NCBI RefSeq assembly: GCF_000829465.1
Contig: NZ_JXAL01000016.1
Location: 186,001 to 250,000, forward strand
Length of the DNA stretch: 64,000 nt
DNA from: Cohnella kolymensis
Lineage (GTDB): Bacteria > Bacillota > Bacilli > Paenibacillales > Paenibacillaceae
Direction: 5' to 3'
The first letter of the stretch is position 1. Each line of letters starts with the position of its first letter. The position numbers and the translations under genes are program-made. Under the pieces are notes generated by a model, which ran no database searches, was not told the DNA's origin, and saw only the letters and a list, made by a program, of their open reading frames with translations. Below are positions 8,838-18,374 of the stretch, piece after piece.

Positions 8838-9653
8838 GTGAGTTCCATGCTGCAGGGTCGTTGGTGGAGCTGGGGATTTCGCAGCGCCGTAATGATTTAT
8901 TTTATGGTGCTGATCGTACTCCCCATTCTTGGAATTTACGGCCAATCGCTGTCAGCGGGATGGTCGGCGTTCATTGACAATATAACGGAACCGCTGGCCT
9001 GGAAAGCGGTATTCCTAACGGTGAAGCTCGCAATCATTGCTGCTGTAATCAACATTCTCGTGGGCACAATGTCCGCCTGGGTATTAATCCGATATCGGTT
9101 TCCGGGACGGCGGCTGCTGAACAGTCTCGTGGATTTGCCCTTTGCGCTTCCTACAGCGGTGGCGGGATTGATGATCCTGCTGCTGCTCGGTCCTCAGAGC
9201 TTCGTAGGGGAGTGGGCGGATAAGTTCGGGTTTGCGATACTGTTTCACGAGCCCGCGATCGTCATTGCCATGATTTTCGTTACATTTCCTTTTGTTATTC
9301 GTGCCGTTCAGCCTCTGCTGGAAGAGATGGACTCATCCGAGGAGGAAGCGGCCTATACGCTGGGCGCGACCAAAGCGAGAACATTCCTTCGGGTTATCAT
9401 GCCGGGCATGCTTCCGGGGATCGCAAGCGGCGCCATGCTTGCCTTTTCCAGGGCTTTGGCGGAGTTCGGTGCAGTCGTGCTGGTCGCCGGCAATATTCCG
9501 GGGAAGACGCTCATCGCTTCGGTCTACATTTTCGGGGAAATCGAAAGCGACAACGCAGCGGGGGCTACCGCGGTAAGCGTGCTGCTGCTCACCTTCTCTT
9601 TTATCATCTTATGGCTGGTCAACTATGTGCAAATGCGGAGGAAAGGTGTATGA
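8838..9653 (+). CDS. cysT: Sulfate ABC transporter permease CysT
   Basis: 271 residues, about six membrane helices. The MetI-like permease loop that contacts the ATPase is visible as EEAAYTLGATKARTFLRVIMPG, followed by ALAEFGAVVLVAGNIPGKT, which is typical of sulfate/molybdate permeases. Start GTG 8838 follows GGGAGGT with 10-nt spacing; the frame upstream lacks another site. The stop overlaps the cysW start (ATGA), so they are translationally coupled. The operon continues with cysW, cysA and the binding protein, importing sulfate or thiosulfate for cysteine synthesis. Confidence 0.92.
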   Translation: MSSMLQGRWWSWGFRSAVMIYFMVLIVLPILGIYGQSLSAGWSAFIDNITEPLAWKAVFLTVKLAIIAAVINILVGTMSAWVLIRYRFPGRRLLNSLVDLPFALPTAVAGLMILLLLGPQSFVGEWADKFGFAILFHEPAIVIAMIFVTFPFVIRAVQPLLEEMDSSEEEAAYTLGATKARTFLRVIMPGMLPGIASGAMLAFSRALAEFGAVVLVAGNIPGKTLIASVYIFGEIESDNAAGATAVSVLLLTFSFIILWLVNYVQMRRKGV

Positions 9654-10447
9654 GGCGGCTTTTGATCGGATTAACCGCAGTATTCTTCGGATTGCTGCTT
9701 GTCGTGCCTGTCATCCGTATTGCGATGGGTGCCTGGAATGAGGGCTGGACCGGCTTTGCGGGCGGTTTAACGCGGCCGGAAACACTGCATGCCCTGTGGG
9801 TGACCGGCTTGATCGTTGTGGTTGTAACGCTGCTGAACACCGTATTCGGAGTTATGCTTTCCCTTTATCTGGTTCGCGCAACATGGCTGGGTAAAAAACT
9901 GAAGCAGCTTCTCAATAGTCTCGTGGATCTGCCGTTCGCCGTATCTCCCGTCATCGGCGGGTTGATGATTGTGCTGCTTCTAGGTCCCGAGACGGCTCTT
10001 GGAGCCATGTTCAACTGGGCGGGTATCGACATCGTATACGCTTTGCCCGGGATGATTCTCGCTACGTTATTCGTTACATTCCCTTTGCTGGTGCGCGAAG
10101 TGATGCCGGTTCTTCAGGAAATCGGCGCCGGGCAGGAAGAGGCGGCCGCGACGTTAGGCTCATACGCTTGGACCACTTTTTGGCGTGTGACGTGGCCTTC
10201 CATCCGTTGGAGCGTCGTATATGGCGTCGTTCTTACGGTGGCGCGGGCATTAGGCGAGTTCGGCGCGGTGCTCGTCGTGTCAGGCAATATTTTGTTCAAA
10301 ACACAGACGGCCACCACTTTGGTATATCAGGATGTGGAGAATTTTAACCTTACGGCTGCAAATTCGGTAGCTCTCGTACTGGCGGCGGGGTCGGTAGGAC
10401 TGCTGTTATTCATGGAATGGGCCAAATCCCGAAAGGAAGTGCATTGA
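9650..10447 (+). CDS. cysW: Sulfate ABC transporter permease CysW
   Basis: 265 residues with about six helices, a paralogue of the preceding CysT. The EAA loop reads EEAAATLGSYAWTTFWRVTWPS, and the ARALGEFGAVLVVSGNI segment is the sulfate-permease signature. The start ATG 9650 overlaps the cysT stop by four bases and has GGAGG upstream inside cysT. CysT and CysW form the heterodimeric channel driven by CysA. Confidence 0.92.
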   Translation: MRRLLIGLTAVFFGLLLVVPVIRIAMGAWNEGWTGFAGGLTRPETLHALWVTGLIVVVVTLLNTVFGVMLSLYLVRATWLGKKLKQLLNSLVDLPFAVSPVIGGLMIVLLLGPETALGAMFNWAGIDIVYALPGMILATLFVTFPLLVREVMPVLQEIGAGQEEAAATLGSYAWTTFWRVTWPSIRWSVVYGVVLTVARALGEFGAVLVVSGNILFKTQTATTLVYQDVENFNLTAANSVALVLAAGSVGLLLFMEWAKSRKEVH

Positions 10448-10448
10448 G

Positions 10449-11513
10449 ATGCATGTGGAAGTGCGCGGTTTGAATAAAAAATTCGGTAATTTTCAAGCGG
10501 TGCAAGACGTCAATTTCTCCATCGACAAAGGCCAGTTAATCGGTTTGCTAGGCCCGAGCGGCGGCGGTAAAACGTCTATTCTTCGCATGCTGGCGGGACT
10601 CGAATCCGTGGATGAGGGACATATTTATTTTCACGGGAAGCGGGTCAATGATCTGCCCCCTCAAGAGCGCGGGATCGGCTTTGTATTTCAGAACTATGCT
10701 CTGTTCAAACACATGATGGTGACGGAAAATATCGCATTCGGACTCGAAGTTAAAAAATGGCCGAAGGCGAAAATCCGCGAGCGGGTTGCGGAATTGGTGG
10801 AGCTTACGGGTTTGACAGGGTTTGAGAAAAGGTATCCGCATCAGTTGTCCGGAGGACAGCGGCAGCGTGTGGCTTTCGCCCGCGCCTTGGCGCCGGAACC
10901 CCAGCTGCTGCTGCTTGACGAACCGTTCGCGGCCATCGATGCGAAGATTCGACAAGAGCTCCGTTCCTGGCTTCGGGATATGATCGATCGTCTGGGTATC
11001 ACGTCCATATTCGTCACCCATGACCAGGATGAAGCGATTGAAGTCGCCGACGAAATTATGATCATTAACCAAGGCCGCCTCGAGCAAAAGGGTACGCCTT
11101 GGGATATCTATAAAAATCCTGAGACGCCGTTTGTTGCCGGATTTATCGGGGAGTCCACCATTATCGAAGATATCGGTTCATTGCGCGGGTTCGAGACCGC
11201 CCGCATCTGGCCGGACACAAAAGCGCTCATCCGTCCTGAATATGTGGAAATCGGCCAGGCGAGAGAATTTACCGCACTTTCCGCCACCGAGCTGGGGCGT
11301 GTCGGGCACCTCCACTTTCGTGGAAGCGAATGGCTAGTGGAGGTTGAAGTGGCCGGTTCACGTCTCGTAACCTATCGTTCGCTGGAAAAAGAAGTGCTGC
11401 ACCCCGGGGATTTCGTACATGTATTGGTGCACCGGGCTTATCTGTTCAACGACAATGACAGCTGGATCATGGAGAACAATCTCAAGGAAGATCCGATGCC
11501 GGTCCATATATAA
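10449..11513 (+). CDS. cysA: Sulfate/thiosulfate ABC transporter ATP-binding protein
   Basis: 354 residues, one base after the cysW stop. The N-terminal nucleotide-binding domain shows Walker A GPSGGGKTS (35-43), Q-loop FVFQNYALF, signature LSGGQRQRVAFARAL, Walker B LLLLDEPFAAID and switch histidine FVTHDQ. Walker A has Gly and Ser where GSGKTT is commonest, a tolerated variant. From about residue 240 a TOBE-like C-terminal domain follows, as in CysA. It energises CysTW. Confidence 0.93.
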   Translation: MHVEVRGLNKKFGNFQAVQDVNFSIDKGQLIGLLGPSGGGKTSILRMLAGLESVDEGHIYFHGKRVNDLPPQERGIGFVFQNYALFKHMMVTENIAFGLEVKKWPKAKIRERVAELVELTGLTGFEKRYPHQLSGGQRQRVAFARALAPEPQLLLLDEPFAAIDAKIRQELRSWLRDMIDRLGITSIFVTHDQDEAIEVADEIMIINQGRLEQKGTPWDIYKNPETPFVAGFIGESTIIEDIGSLRGFETARIWPDTKALIRPEYVEIGQAREFTALSATELGRVGHLHFRGSEWLVEVEVAGSRLVTYRSLEKEVLHPGDFVHVLVHRAYLFNDNDSWIMENNLKEDPMPVHI

Positions 11514-11555
11514 CCGTTCGGGCGTCAGACTGCACGGGCATCGCAGGAGGTAGGC

Positions 11556-12638
11556 ATGAAAGCGGGAAACCGAAAACATAAATCACGCGTGAATACCGGG
11601 TTAATCGGTATAATGGTATTCCTTATCCTATTTGCCGCCGGCTGCGGCGCGGGGACCACGGCAACGGTCAACGGCACCGCCAGACCTGCGGATCCGTCAG
11701 CAGAAGTCACATTAGTGATCGGTGCCTACTCCGTTGCAAAAGATGCGCTAGGCGATATATTGCCCGCATTTAAGGCGCACTGGAAGGCGCAAACCGGGCA
11801 GGACGTTACGTTCCAGGAGTCTTATGAGGCTTCCGGAACGCAGGCCCGCGCCATTGTCGGAGGGTTCGAGGCGGATGTCACGCTTCTGGCCATGGAAGGC
11901 GACATGGATAAATTGGTCAAAGCGGGACTTTTGCGTGAAGACTGGAATAGTGACGCTAATCGCGGCATGGTGAGCCGGTCGATTGTCGTGCTTGGAACAA
12001 GACCCGGAAATCCGCTCGGGATCCGGGACTTCAACGACCTGACGCGGCCGGGCATCAAGATTCTGTATCCGAATCCCAAGACTTCGGGCGGCGCGCAATG
12101 GGATATTAACGCGATCTATGGTGCCGGGCTGAAGCTGTCCGAAAAAGCAACGGGAACCAAAGATCCTGCGGCTGCGAAGAAGTTTCTGAAGGATATCCAC
12201 CGCAACATTGAATCGATGGACAAAAGCGGCCGCGCTTCGATGGCTGCATTCGAATATGGCGTCGGAGACGTCATTGTCACCTACGAGAACGAGCTGCTGG
12301 CACGTCTCGCGAAAGGTGTGCGATATGATATCGTTGTTCCAAGCAGCACAATCCTGATTGAGAATCCCGCGGCAGTCGTTGACCGGAATGCCGATCGCCA
12401 CGGCGTGCGGGAAGCTGCTGACGGTTTCGTCGAATTCCTGCGGGGGCAGGAAGCGCAGCAGCTATTCGCGAAGCACGGTTTCCGTCCGGTATCGGAGGAA
12501 GCATCGGCACAATGGAAGCACAAGTTTCCGGAGCCTCCGGATTTGTTCGATATCAATTATCTTGGCGGCTGGGATGAAGTGCGCAGCACTCTGTATTCCA
12601 AGCGCGGTGTCTGGTATCAGGTGCTGGCGGGGAACTGA
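11556..12638 (+). CDS. Sulfate-binding lipoprotein of the ABC transporter
   Basis: 360 residues. A signal peptide ends in the lipobox FAAGC with Cys30, so the protein is tethered outside the membrane. The mature part has the sulfate-binding protein pattern: SYEASGTQARAIV, the YPNPKTSGGAQWD motif of the Sbp/CysP family and a C-terminal FRPV segment. It captures sulfate or thiosulfate and delivers it to CysTW. The gene is last in the operon, 42 bp after cysA, with GGAGG upstream; in many genomes it is first. Its final 22 bp overlap a convergent small gene. Confidence 0.92.
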   Translation: MKAGNRKHKSRVNTGLIGIMVFLILFAAGCGAGTTATVNGTARPADPSAEVTLVIGAYSVAKDALGDILPAFKAHWKAQTGQDVTFQESYEASGTQARAIVGGFEADVTLLAMEGDMDKLVKAGLLREDWNSDANRGMVSRSIVVLGTRPGNPLGIRDFNDLTRPGIKILYPNPKTSGGAQWDINAIYGAGLKLSEKATGTKDPAAAKKFLKDIHRNIESMDKSGRASMAAFEYGVGDVIVTYENELLARLAKGVRYDIVVPSSTILIENPAAVVDRNADRHGVREAADGFVEFLRGQEAQQLFAKHGFRPVSEEASAQWKHKFPEPPDLFDINYLGGWDEVRSTLYSKRGVWYQVLAGN

Positions 12639-12829
12639 GTTTGGTCGTAGAGGGTCACCGAGACGGACCACTGTCCTTCATTAACGATCAGATCGGTACT
12701 CTGAATATGATAGGTTATACCGTCAAGGGTCACACCGTTCACGAGTCGAAGCAGCAGCATGAGCTGCTCGATGTCGGGGACGGTGTGTTCGACTTTTTTT
12801 CCATCGGGAAGACGCAAAATGACGTTCAT
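12617..12829 (-). CDS. Small hypothetical protein overlapping the binding-protein gene
   Basis: 70 residues, reverse strand, start ATG 12829 with AGGAGTGG about 10 nt upstream. The predicted fold is mixed alpha/beta with no Cys and no signal peptide. Its last codons overlap the last 22 bp of the sulfate-binding protein gene tail-to-tail. I do not recognise a family. The good ribosome binding site supports it being real. Confidence 0.5.
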   Translation of the reverse strand: MNVILRLPDGKKVEHTVPDIEQLMLLLRLVNGVTLDGITYHIQSTDLIVNEGQWSVSVTLYDQTQFPAST

Positions 12830-12879
12830 GATCCTTCGTCCACTCCTTTTTCATTTGTCATCCGGCAACATCCATATTT

Positions 12880-12930
12880 TAACTTGAATATATTTCAAAT
12901 TTCAAATAAATATATGAATTATCTTCAAGT
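12880..12930 (+). promoter_or_regulatory. AT-rich repeat region, possible autoregulatory operator
   Basis: Two abutting TTTCAAA copies are framed by CTTGAA and TTCAAG, which form an interrupted inverted repeat upstream of the XRE gene. This is suggestive only. Confidence 0.25.
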
Positions 12931-12985
12931 GGATATGGTGCTTTCGACAAATCCCTTATACTGAAACGCAAGAGGGGATGACTGG

Positions 12986-13354
12986 ATGAACACGTTCGGG
13001 ACGCGCTTAAAGCAGGCAAGGACACGAAAAAAGCTGACACAAAATGAAGTCGCTGAGAAGTTGGGAATCGATTATACGACCATTTCAAAATATGAAAATA
13101 ATAAATCGCAGCCCGATAACGAGATATTGCGCGAATTGGCGGATATGTATGAGGTATCGTTGGACTGGCTGATCTTGGGACAATTGGACGGCGGCAGGCC
13201 TTCGAACAAAATATTGGTGGATGGCGTACTGGAGCCTTTGACCGACGAGGAAGCCCGGCACCTGCTGGAAAGCCTGGAGATGTTTCGTTTGCTGCAAGCC
13301 AAGAGGGTGAAGGAATCGCACCACGCAGATAAACAAAAGCCAACTTCTACATAA
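12986..13354 (+). CDS. XRE-family helix-turn-helix regulator
   Basis: 122 residues. The N-terminal Cro/C1-type helix-turn-helix (about 6-60) reads LKQARTRKKLTQNEVAEKLG followed by DYTTISKYENNKSQPD, a textbook XRE domain. The C-terminal half is a short helical region that may dimerise. GAGGGG precedes ATG 12986. The AT-rich upstream region holds TTTCAAATTTCAAA direct repeats that could be its own operator (inference). Target genes are unknown. Confidence 0.85.
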   Translation: MNTFGTRLKQARTRKKLTQNEVAEKLGIDYTTISKYENNKSQPDNEILRELADMYEVSLDWLILGQLDGGRPSNKILVDGVLEPLTDEEARHLLESLEMFRLLQAKRVKESHHADKQKPTST

Positions 13355-13382
13355 GGTCTACATGGTCCGCTTGGTGCGGCAC

Positions 13383-13424
13383 AAAAGATCCCCTCCTGCG
13401 GTTGCCGGAGGGGACCTTTTGACA
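13383..13424. terminator. Bidirectional rho-independent terminator
   Basis: AAAAGATCCCCTCC (13383-13396) pairs with GGAGGGGACCTTTT (13407-13420), one mismatch. It serves the XRE gene and the convergent HAD phosphatase gene. Confidence 0.85.
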
Positions 13425-13431
13425 TAGCAGA

Positions 13432-14234
13432 TCAAACATTCAATACAAACTTCTCAAGTACGTGCTTGACTCCATCTTCATTGTTGCTGAGCGTTACGAA
13501 GTCGGCGATTTCTTTCAAAGCCGGAACGGCATTGCCCATCGCCACGCCAAGGCCTGCAGCTTGCACCATCTCGTGGTCGTTCATCGCATCGCCCAAAGCG
13601 ATCGTTTCTTCCATGGGAATGCCGTAATGAGCGGCAAGGAATCGAAGGGCGTGCCCTTTGGTCCCCTCCGGATGCATAAATTCAAGATAATCGGGCTTCG
13701 ACTTCGTCAAATGCACCTCTGGTCCGAGAAGCTCACGCAGCTCCGGCAGCAGCGCGTCCAGCCGTGCAGGTTCATCGATGATAAGCAGCTTTGTTTGTTT
13801 GTCATGTCCCACAATCTTTTTGAAGTCCGGCTCGACATGGTACGGAATGTTGGATTGCTTGACGTATCCGCGAACGAGCTCGTTGCCTCCGGAACATAGA
13901 GCTTGTCATTGATGTAGCTTTGCAAATGCAGGCCGTGTTCCAAGCAGTATTCATAGAGACGAAGCGCGGCGTGCGCGGGGACGGACCGTTCATAAAGCAC
14001 TTGTTCGTCCAGCAGGTTCTTGATAAGTGAACCTTGATAGGTAATAATCGGCACATTCAGTCCGACCTGGCGGGCGATCTTCTGAGCGGAATCGAACATC
14101 CTTCCGGTGGCGATCGTAATATGGGCGCCGCGCGAGATCGATTCACTCATCGCCAGGCGGGTCGCATCCGATACCTCCAGATCATCCGTTAGGAGAGTAT
14201 CGTCAAGATCAATGGCTATTAGACGGTACGGCAT
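13432..14234 (-). pseudogene. Cof-type HAD-IIB phosphatase, frameshifted
   Basis: Two overlapping frames make one Cof-like sugar-phosphatase. The N-part begins at ATG 14234 after AAAGGAAG with AIDLDDTLL (motif I) and the GRMF segment. The C-part carries TKGHALRFLAAHYG, then LGDAMNDHEM (motif IV) near the C-terminus. The frame changes near 13888-13893, where the N-frame reads KLYVPEA and the other frame continues GGNELVRGYVKQSNIPYHVE. Adding one base there gives 267 residues, the normal size. No stop separates the two frames at the junction. It is most simply a single-base deletion, either an assembly error or a recent lesion. Confidence 0.8.
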
Positions 14235-14323
14235 CGGGGTCTTCCTTTCTGTGCAGGCAGGTATGCATTTTTTTGTCTTATTGTATCCTATACGATCAAT
14301 ATCGAAAAGCTGAACCTGCATGC

Positions 14324-14329
14324 TATAAT
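14324..14329 (+). promoter_or_regulatory. Perfect -10 box (TATAAT) upstream of the oxidoreductase gene
   Basis: TATAAT at 14324-14329, 41 bp before the start codon. No good -35 hexamer at 16-18 bp, so only the -10 is supported. Confidence 0.4.
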
Positions 14330-14369
14330 GATGGCAGTTTGAGACGGAGATGGGGAAGGGGAATGCGGC

Positions 14370-15362
14370 ATGACACGTTTACGTTGGGGAATACTCGGCG
14401 TCGCTGCTATTGGAGATCGCGCGGTTATTCCGGCGATTCAAGCTTCGGAGACGGGACAACTGCTTGCCATTGCCAGCCGGGATGAAAGTAAAGCGCGGAC
14501 GAAGGCGGAGCAATACGGAATTCCCAGATCATACGGGAGTTATCAAGCGCTGTTAGACGACCCTGATATCGATGCGGTATACATTCCGCTGCCCAACCAC
14601 TTACATAAACGATGGACCATAGCGGCAGCGCAAGCAGGAAAGCATGTACTATGCGAAAAGCCGCTGGCGATGAATGCGCAAGAGGCTCAGGAAATTGTGG
14701 AGGCCTGTGCGGCCGCTGGCGTGCATCTGGCCGAAGCGTTCATGTACCGGCATCATCCGAGAATAGCCAGAGTAAAAGAAATCATTGCGGGCGGGGAAAT
14801 CGGACAGCTGCGTGCCATCCGCGGAGTATTCACTTACAACGGCGCAGCATCTAAAGGTGATATCCGTCATGTCAGAGAATGGGGCGGCGGCGCCCTCTAT
14901 GATGTCGGCTGCTATCCGTTAAGCGCTGCCCGGCTCATTATGGGCGTGGAACCTGAGGCGGTAACCGTTCATGCGCTGTTCTCCGAGGAACACGATAATG
15001 TGGATATGATGGCTTCCGGGTTGGTAGAGTTTCCGGGGCATGTGGCTTTGACCTTCGATTGCGGCATGTGGGCGGCACCGCGCAATGAGCTGGAGATCGT
15101 CGGGACGGAAGGACGAATCGTGTTGAATCCGTCTTTCCTTCCTTCCGCCGAGACCGACGATATTGCCGTGTACATCGGAGATTTCAGCCGCAGGGAAGGT
15201 CCGTATGGGGTAGACGCCTATGTGCGCCAATCGGATCAATTCGCAAGAGTTGTGCGGGGAGAAGAACTTCCGGCATACAGACCGGAGGATTCGGTCAACA
15301 ATATGAGACTTATCGATGCTTGTCTCGGATCCGCCCGCACTCGGCAGCGTGTGACTCTGTAA
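14370..15362 (+). CDS. Gfo/Idh/MocA family NAD(P)-dependent oxidoreductase
   Basis: 330 residues. The N-terminal Rossmann domain opens with WGILGVAAIG, and the conserved catalytic-lysine motif CEKPLAMN (about residues 95-102) is intact. The C-terminal alpha/beta domain contains EAFMYRHHP and GGGALYDVGCY, typical of dehydrogenases acting on sugars, inositols or trans-dihydrodiols. The substrate cannot be deduced. GGGGAA lies upstream of ATG 14370. A small hairpin with a T-run ends the gene at about 15391-15412. Confidence 0.87.
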   Translation: MTRLRWGILGVAAIGDRAVIPAIQASETGQLLAIASRDESKARTKAEQYGIPRSYGSYQALLDDPDIDAVYIPLPNHLHKRWTIAAAQAGKHVLCEKPLAMNAQEAQEIVEACAAAGVHLAEAFMYRHHPRIARVKEIIAGGEIGQLRAIRGVFTYNGAASKGDIRHVREWGGGALYDVGCYPLSAARLIMGVEPEAVTVHALFSEEHDNVDMMASGLVEFPGHVALTFDCGMWAAPRNELEIVGTEGRIVLNPSFLPSAETDDIAVYIGDFSRREGPYGVDAYVRQSDQFARVVRGEELPAYRPEDSVNNMRLIDACLGSARTRQRVTL

Positions 15363-15387
15363 TCACCTTCGCTGCGTCAAGAACTGC

Positions 15388-15413
15388 TCGCCTGCCCGGC
15401 GGGCTTTTTATAT
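15388..15413 (+). terminator. Rho-independent terminator
   Basis: GCCTGC and GCGGGC pair around a short loop, followed by TTTTTAT. Short stem, downstream of the oxidoreductase gene. Confidence 0.6.
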
Positions 15414-15522
15414 TGCAACCAAATTCACCGATTTACCGTTGTAATAGGTAGAAGATGACGATGCCGGCAAAGAATGGAAGTCTTCCTTGCCAAGACCGTT
15501 ACAACGAGGAGGCTGTTGCTAT

Positions 15523-16521
15523 ATGAGGAACCGGTTGGTGGTTGTGATATCCGTTATTGCTTTATGTGCTGCCTTGGCCGGCTGCGGTGCCCGGAAGGCG
15601 ACGTCTGATCAGGAAACTCCTGCGCCTTCTGCGGTTTCTCCCATGCCGACGGAAACTTTGACGCCTCCGCCCAGCCCAAGCAGTGATCAAACTCTCATTG
15701 AACAGTTTCGGGCAAAGGCTTTGGCTGATGCTCCGGCACACGAGCTGCTGCAGTCTATGCGCGACATGATGGCAGGGGCAGGACCCGCTCAAGCGGATGA
15801 ATTTATCCGGGTTATGGAGTCCTATTATGAGAAGAACTTGAATGAAGCGGCAGAGAGGCTCCAAGCGGAAAATGTGCAGCAGCAGTTGCTGAAGCTCAGC
15901 TGGCCCTTCACCGAGGATCAATTGACCGGCATTGAAGACAAATCCGTACGAATGCTGGTTGAACAAACATTGGCCGGAGGCTACAAGCTGGACACCGCAG
16001 AAGGAATGGTATTCCCTGTTGTGGACTACGGCAAGCTGCTTATTAACGGAGAACAAGTGTCGACCGCAATGAAGGCCTACTTGTCGCTGATGGCAATGGA
16101 GTCGGACGCCAGATCGGCCAGCGATGCGGCGCTTGTCATTACCTGGGATGAGCTGACCAAGCGTACTCTTGCAGCGGAAAGCTACGTAATGACCTTTCCG
16201 GATTCCCCCGAACGACAGAAAGCGGAGGACCGTTTTATCCAATATCTCCAATACTATTTGACAGGCATGGATAATACTCCGATCTTCGGCACCGGCTACA
16301 AGGTTCTCCCTGACCTGAAAACCCACTATGAACAAACGGCCGTCGCGCATTCCGGAACGATAACCGGGCAGCTTACCCGGGAATTGCTGGACATCCTGAA
16401 CACAACCGGAGATGCCGTAGCGGCCAAAAACAAAAACGGCGACGAAGTCTATGTCGCGGAGTACGCCGCCTTCCGGGATTCACTGGAATCAAAAGCGCGC
16501 GCTGCGCTGCCGGGCAGCTGA
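15523..16521 (+). CDS. Lipoprotein of unknown function
   Basis: 332 residues. The signal peptide ends in LAGC with Cys20, followed by a Pro/Ser/Thr-rich linker (about 28-60) and an alpha-helical globular region with a repeated acidic pattern. No catalytic motif recognised. Start ATG 15523 follows GAGGAGG; the upstream in-frame ATG lacks a site. Likely attached to the outer face of the membrane. Confidence 0.75.
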   Translation: MRNRLVVVISVIALCAALAGCGARKATSDQETPAPSAVSPMPTETLTPPPSPSSDQTLIEQFRAKALADAPAHELLQSMRDMMAGAGPAQADEFIRVMESYYEKNLNEAAERLQAENVQQQLLKLSWPFTEDQLTGIEDKSVRMLVEQTLAGGYKLDTAEGMVFPVVDYGKLLINGEQVSTAMKAYLSLMAMESDARSASDAALVITWDELTKRTLAAESYVMTFPDSPERQKAEDRFIQYLQYYLTGMDNTPIFGTGYKVLPDLKTHYEQTAVAHSGTITGQLTRELLDILNTTGDAVAAKNKNGDEVYVAEYAAFRDSLESKARAALPGS

Positions 16522-16605
16522 CCGCCGATCATCGCGTTTTCCTCCTCATCCATTTTCCGTTACAATAGAGATGATAATGCTGCACAACAAGAGGGGAAAT
16601 ACGTG

Positions 16606-18351
16606 ATGAATGTCGTCGTTGCGACGCTGAACGCTAAATATATTCATACATCGCTCGCCTTGCGCTATTTGAAATCTTTCAGCCAAGGCGAGTTTGACGT
16701 GGGTATTGCAGAGTATACGATCAAAGACCCGGTCATGAGCATTGCCGCTGATTTGTTCTCGCGGAAGCCGGATGTGATCGGATTCTCCTGCTATATCTGG
16801 AACATCGAAGAGACGATCGCGGTTGTCGATATGATTCGCAAGGTATTGCCGGATGTGAAAATCGTGCTGGGCGGACCGGAAGTTTCATATGACACCGGGG
16901 AATGGATGGACAGGCTGCAGGCCGTGGATTTCATCGTCATGGGCGAAGGGGAGGAAACCTTCCGGGATTTGCTCCGGCAGATCGCCGGTGAGCAAAAATA
17001 CCACTTTGTCTTCGGAATGGCTTACCGTAAAGACAGAGAGGTTGTGATCACACCGCCTCGTCCGAAATTGGATCTGAACGTCATCCCGTCTCCGCACCGG
17101 TTCGAGCAGGATATTCCTTCTCTGCGCAATCGTGTGGTCTATTTTGAGACAAGCCGCGGATGTCCGTTCAGCTGCCAGTTTTGCTTGTCCAGTATTGAGG
17201 TGGGCGTCCGCTATTTCGATATGGAGCGGGTTAAGGCCGATTTGACTTACTTGATAGACAGCGGCGCCAAGCTGATCAAGTTTGTGGACCGTACTTTTAA
17301 CATCAAACGCGAATATGCGATGGAAATTTTCCAATTCCTGATCGACAACCACAGGGGATGTGTTTTCCAGTTCGAGATCACGGCGGATATTATGCGGCCC
17401 GAAGTGCTCGACTTCCTTGCGGAGAATGCGCCTGCAGGCGTGTTTCGATTCGAGATCGGCGTGCAGTCTACGAATGATCCGACCAATTTGGCGGTTCAAC
17501 GCAGACAGAACTTTGCCAAGCTGACCCGTACGGTGACGAAGGTGAAGGAAAGCGGCAAAATCGATCAGCATCTCGATCTGATCGCCGGGCTGCCTCATGA
17601 AGACTATGACACTTTCCGAAAAACGTTTAACGATGTATTCGCGCTGCGTCCGGAAGAGCTTCAGCTCGGCTTTCTCAAAATGCTGCGCGGCACCGGTTTG
17701 CGAAATGACGCCGATAAATACGGATATATTTATATGGAACGTGCGCCGTACGAAATGCTGGGCAACGATCTCATGCCTTTCGGCGATATTGTAAGGATTA
17801 AACGTGTGGAGGATGTGCTGGAAAAATTCTGGAACGCGCACCGCATGGATCGGACGATGGAATACCTGATTGAACAGGCTTACCCATCTCCCTTCGATTT
17901 TTTCCAGGCGTTCGGGGATTATTGGGAGTCCAAAGGCTGGAGCCGGATTGGGCATCAGCTCGAGGATTTATTCTCGCGCTTATGGGAATTCCTGCAGGCC
18001 GATGCGCCTGAGAATTTGGATCTGGATGTGGCGTTCGGTCTATTAAAGATCGACTACTATCTCCAGCACAAGTACAAGCCGCGGAAGCTGTGGTGGGAAG
18101 AACGTCTGGATAAAAAAGCTTGGACGACCGGCTTGAAGGACGCCGCACTACGGCTCGGTATGGATGAGCGCGATCTGCAAAAGAAAGCGGTGCTGGACCG
18201 GCTTACTTTTGATTACGCAGCCTGGATGGAAGAGGGCCGTGTGGATCGTGCCAACCCGACGGCGCTTGTCGTTCTGTACTCCGGTGAAGAGGCGCCTCCT
18301 CAGTTCGTCGCGCTGCCGCAGCCGGACGGGCAAGCGGCAGCTGCCAAATAA
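16606..18351 (+). CDS. B12-binding-domain radical SAM protein with DUF4080-type C-terminus
   Basis: 581 residues. The N-terminal cobalamin-binding-like domain (about 1-135) lacks an obvious DxHxxG cobalamin His motif and shows VLGGPEVSYD, as in this class. The radical SAM core follows with the cluster motif CPFSCQFC (Cys186, 190, 193). The long C-terminal part (from about 370) matches DUF4080. Related proteins are found in many Firmicutes but have no firm substrate. GAGGGG precedes GTG 16603/ATG 16606. It is followed 23 bp later by an aldo-keto reductase gene, possibly cotranscribed. Confidence 0.85.
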   Translation: MNVVVATLNAKYIHTSLALRYLKSFSQGEFDVGIAEYTIKDPVMSIAADLFSRKPDVIGFSCYIWNIEETIAVVDMIRKVLPDVKIVLGGPEVSYDTGEWMDRLQAVDFIVMGEGEETFRDLLRQIAGEQKYHFVFGMAYRKDREVVITPPRPKLDLNVIPSPHRFEQDIPSLRNRVVYFETSRGCPFSCQFCLSSIEVGVRYFDMERVKADLTYLIDSGAKLIKFVDRTFNIKREYAMEIFQFLIDNHRGCVFQFEITADIMRPEVLDFLAENAPAGVFRFEIGVQSTNDPTNLAVQRRQNFAKLTRTVTKVKESGKIDQHLDLIAGLPHEDYDTFRKTFNDVFALRPEELQLGFLKMLRGTGLRNDADKYGYIYMERAPYEMLGNDLMPFGDIVRIKRVEDVLEKFWNAHRMDRTMEYLIEQAYPSPFDFFQAFGDYWESKGWSRIGHQLEDLFSRLWEFLQADAPENLDLDVAFGLLKIDYYLQHKYKPRKLWWEERLDKKAWTTGLKDAALRLGMDERDLQKKAVLDRLTFDYAAWMEEGRVDRANPTALVVLYSGEEAPPQFVALPQPDGQAAAAK

Positions 18352-18374
18352 TAGAGGCGAGAGGTGACGGTTCA

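Noticed and set aside
11748-12401. Reverse frame of 217 codons
   Set aside because: Shadow of the sulfate-binding protein gene.
16885-17955. Reverse frame of 356 codons
   Set aside because: Fully inside the radical SAM gene on the opposite strand; it only reflects that gene's codon bias.
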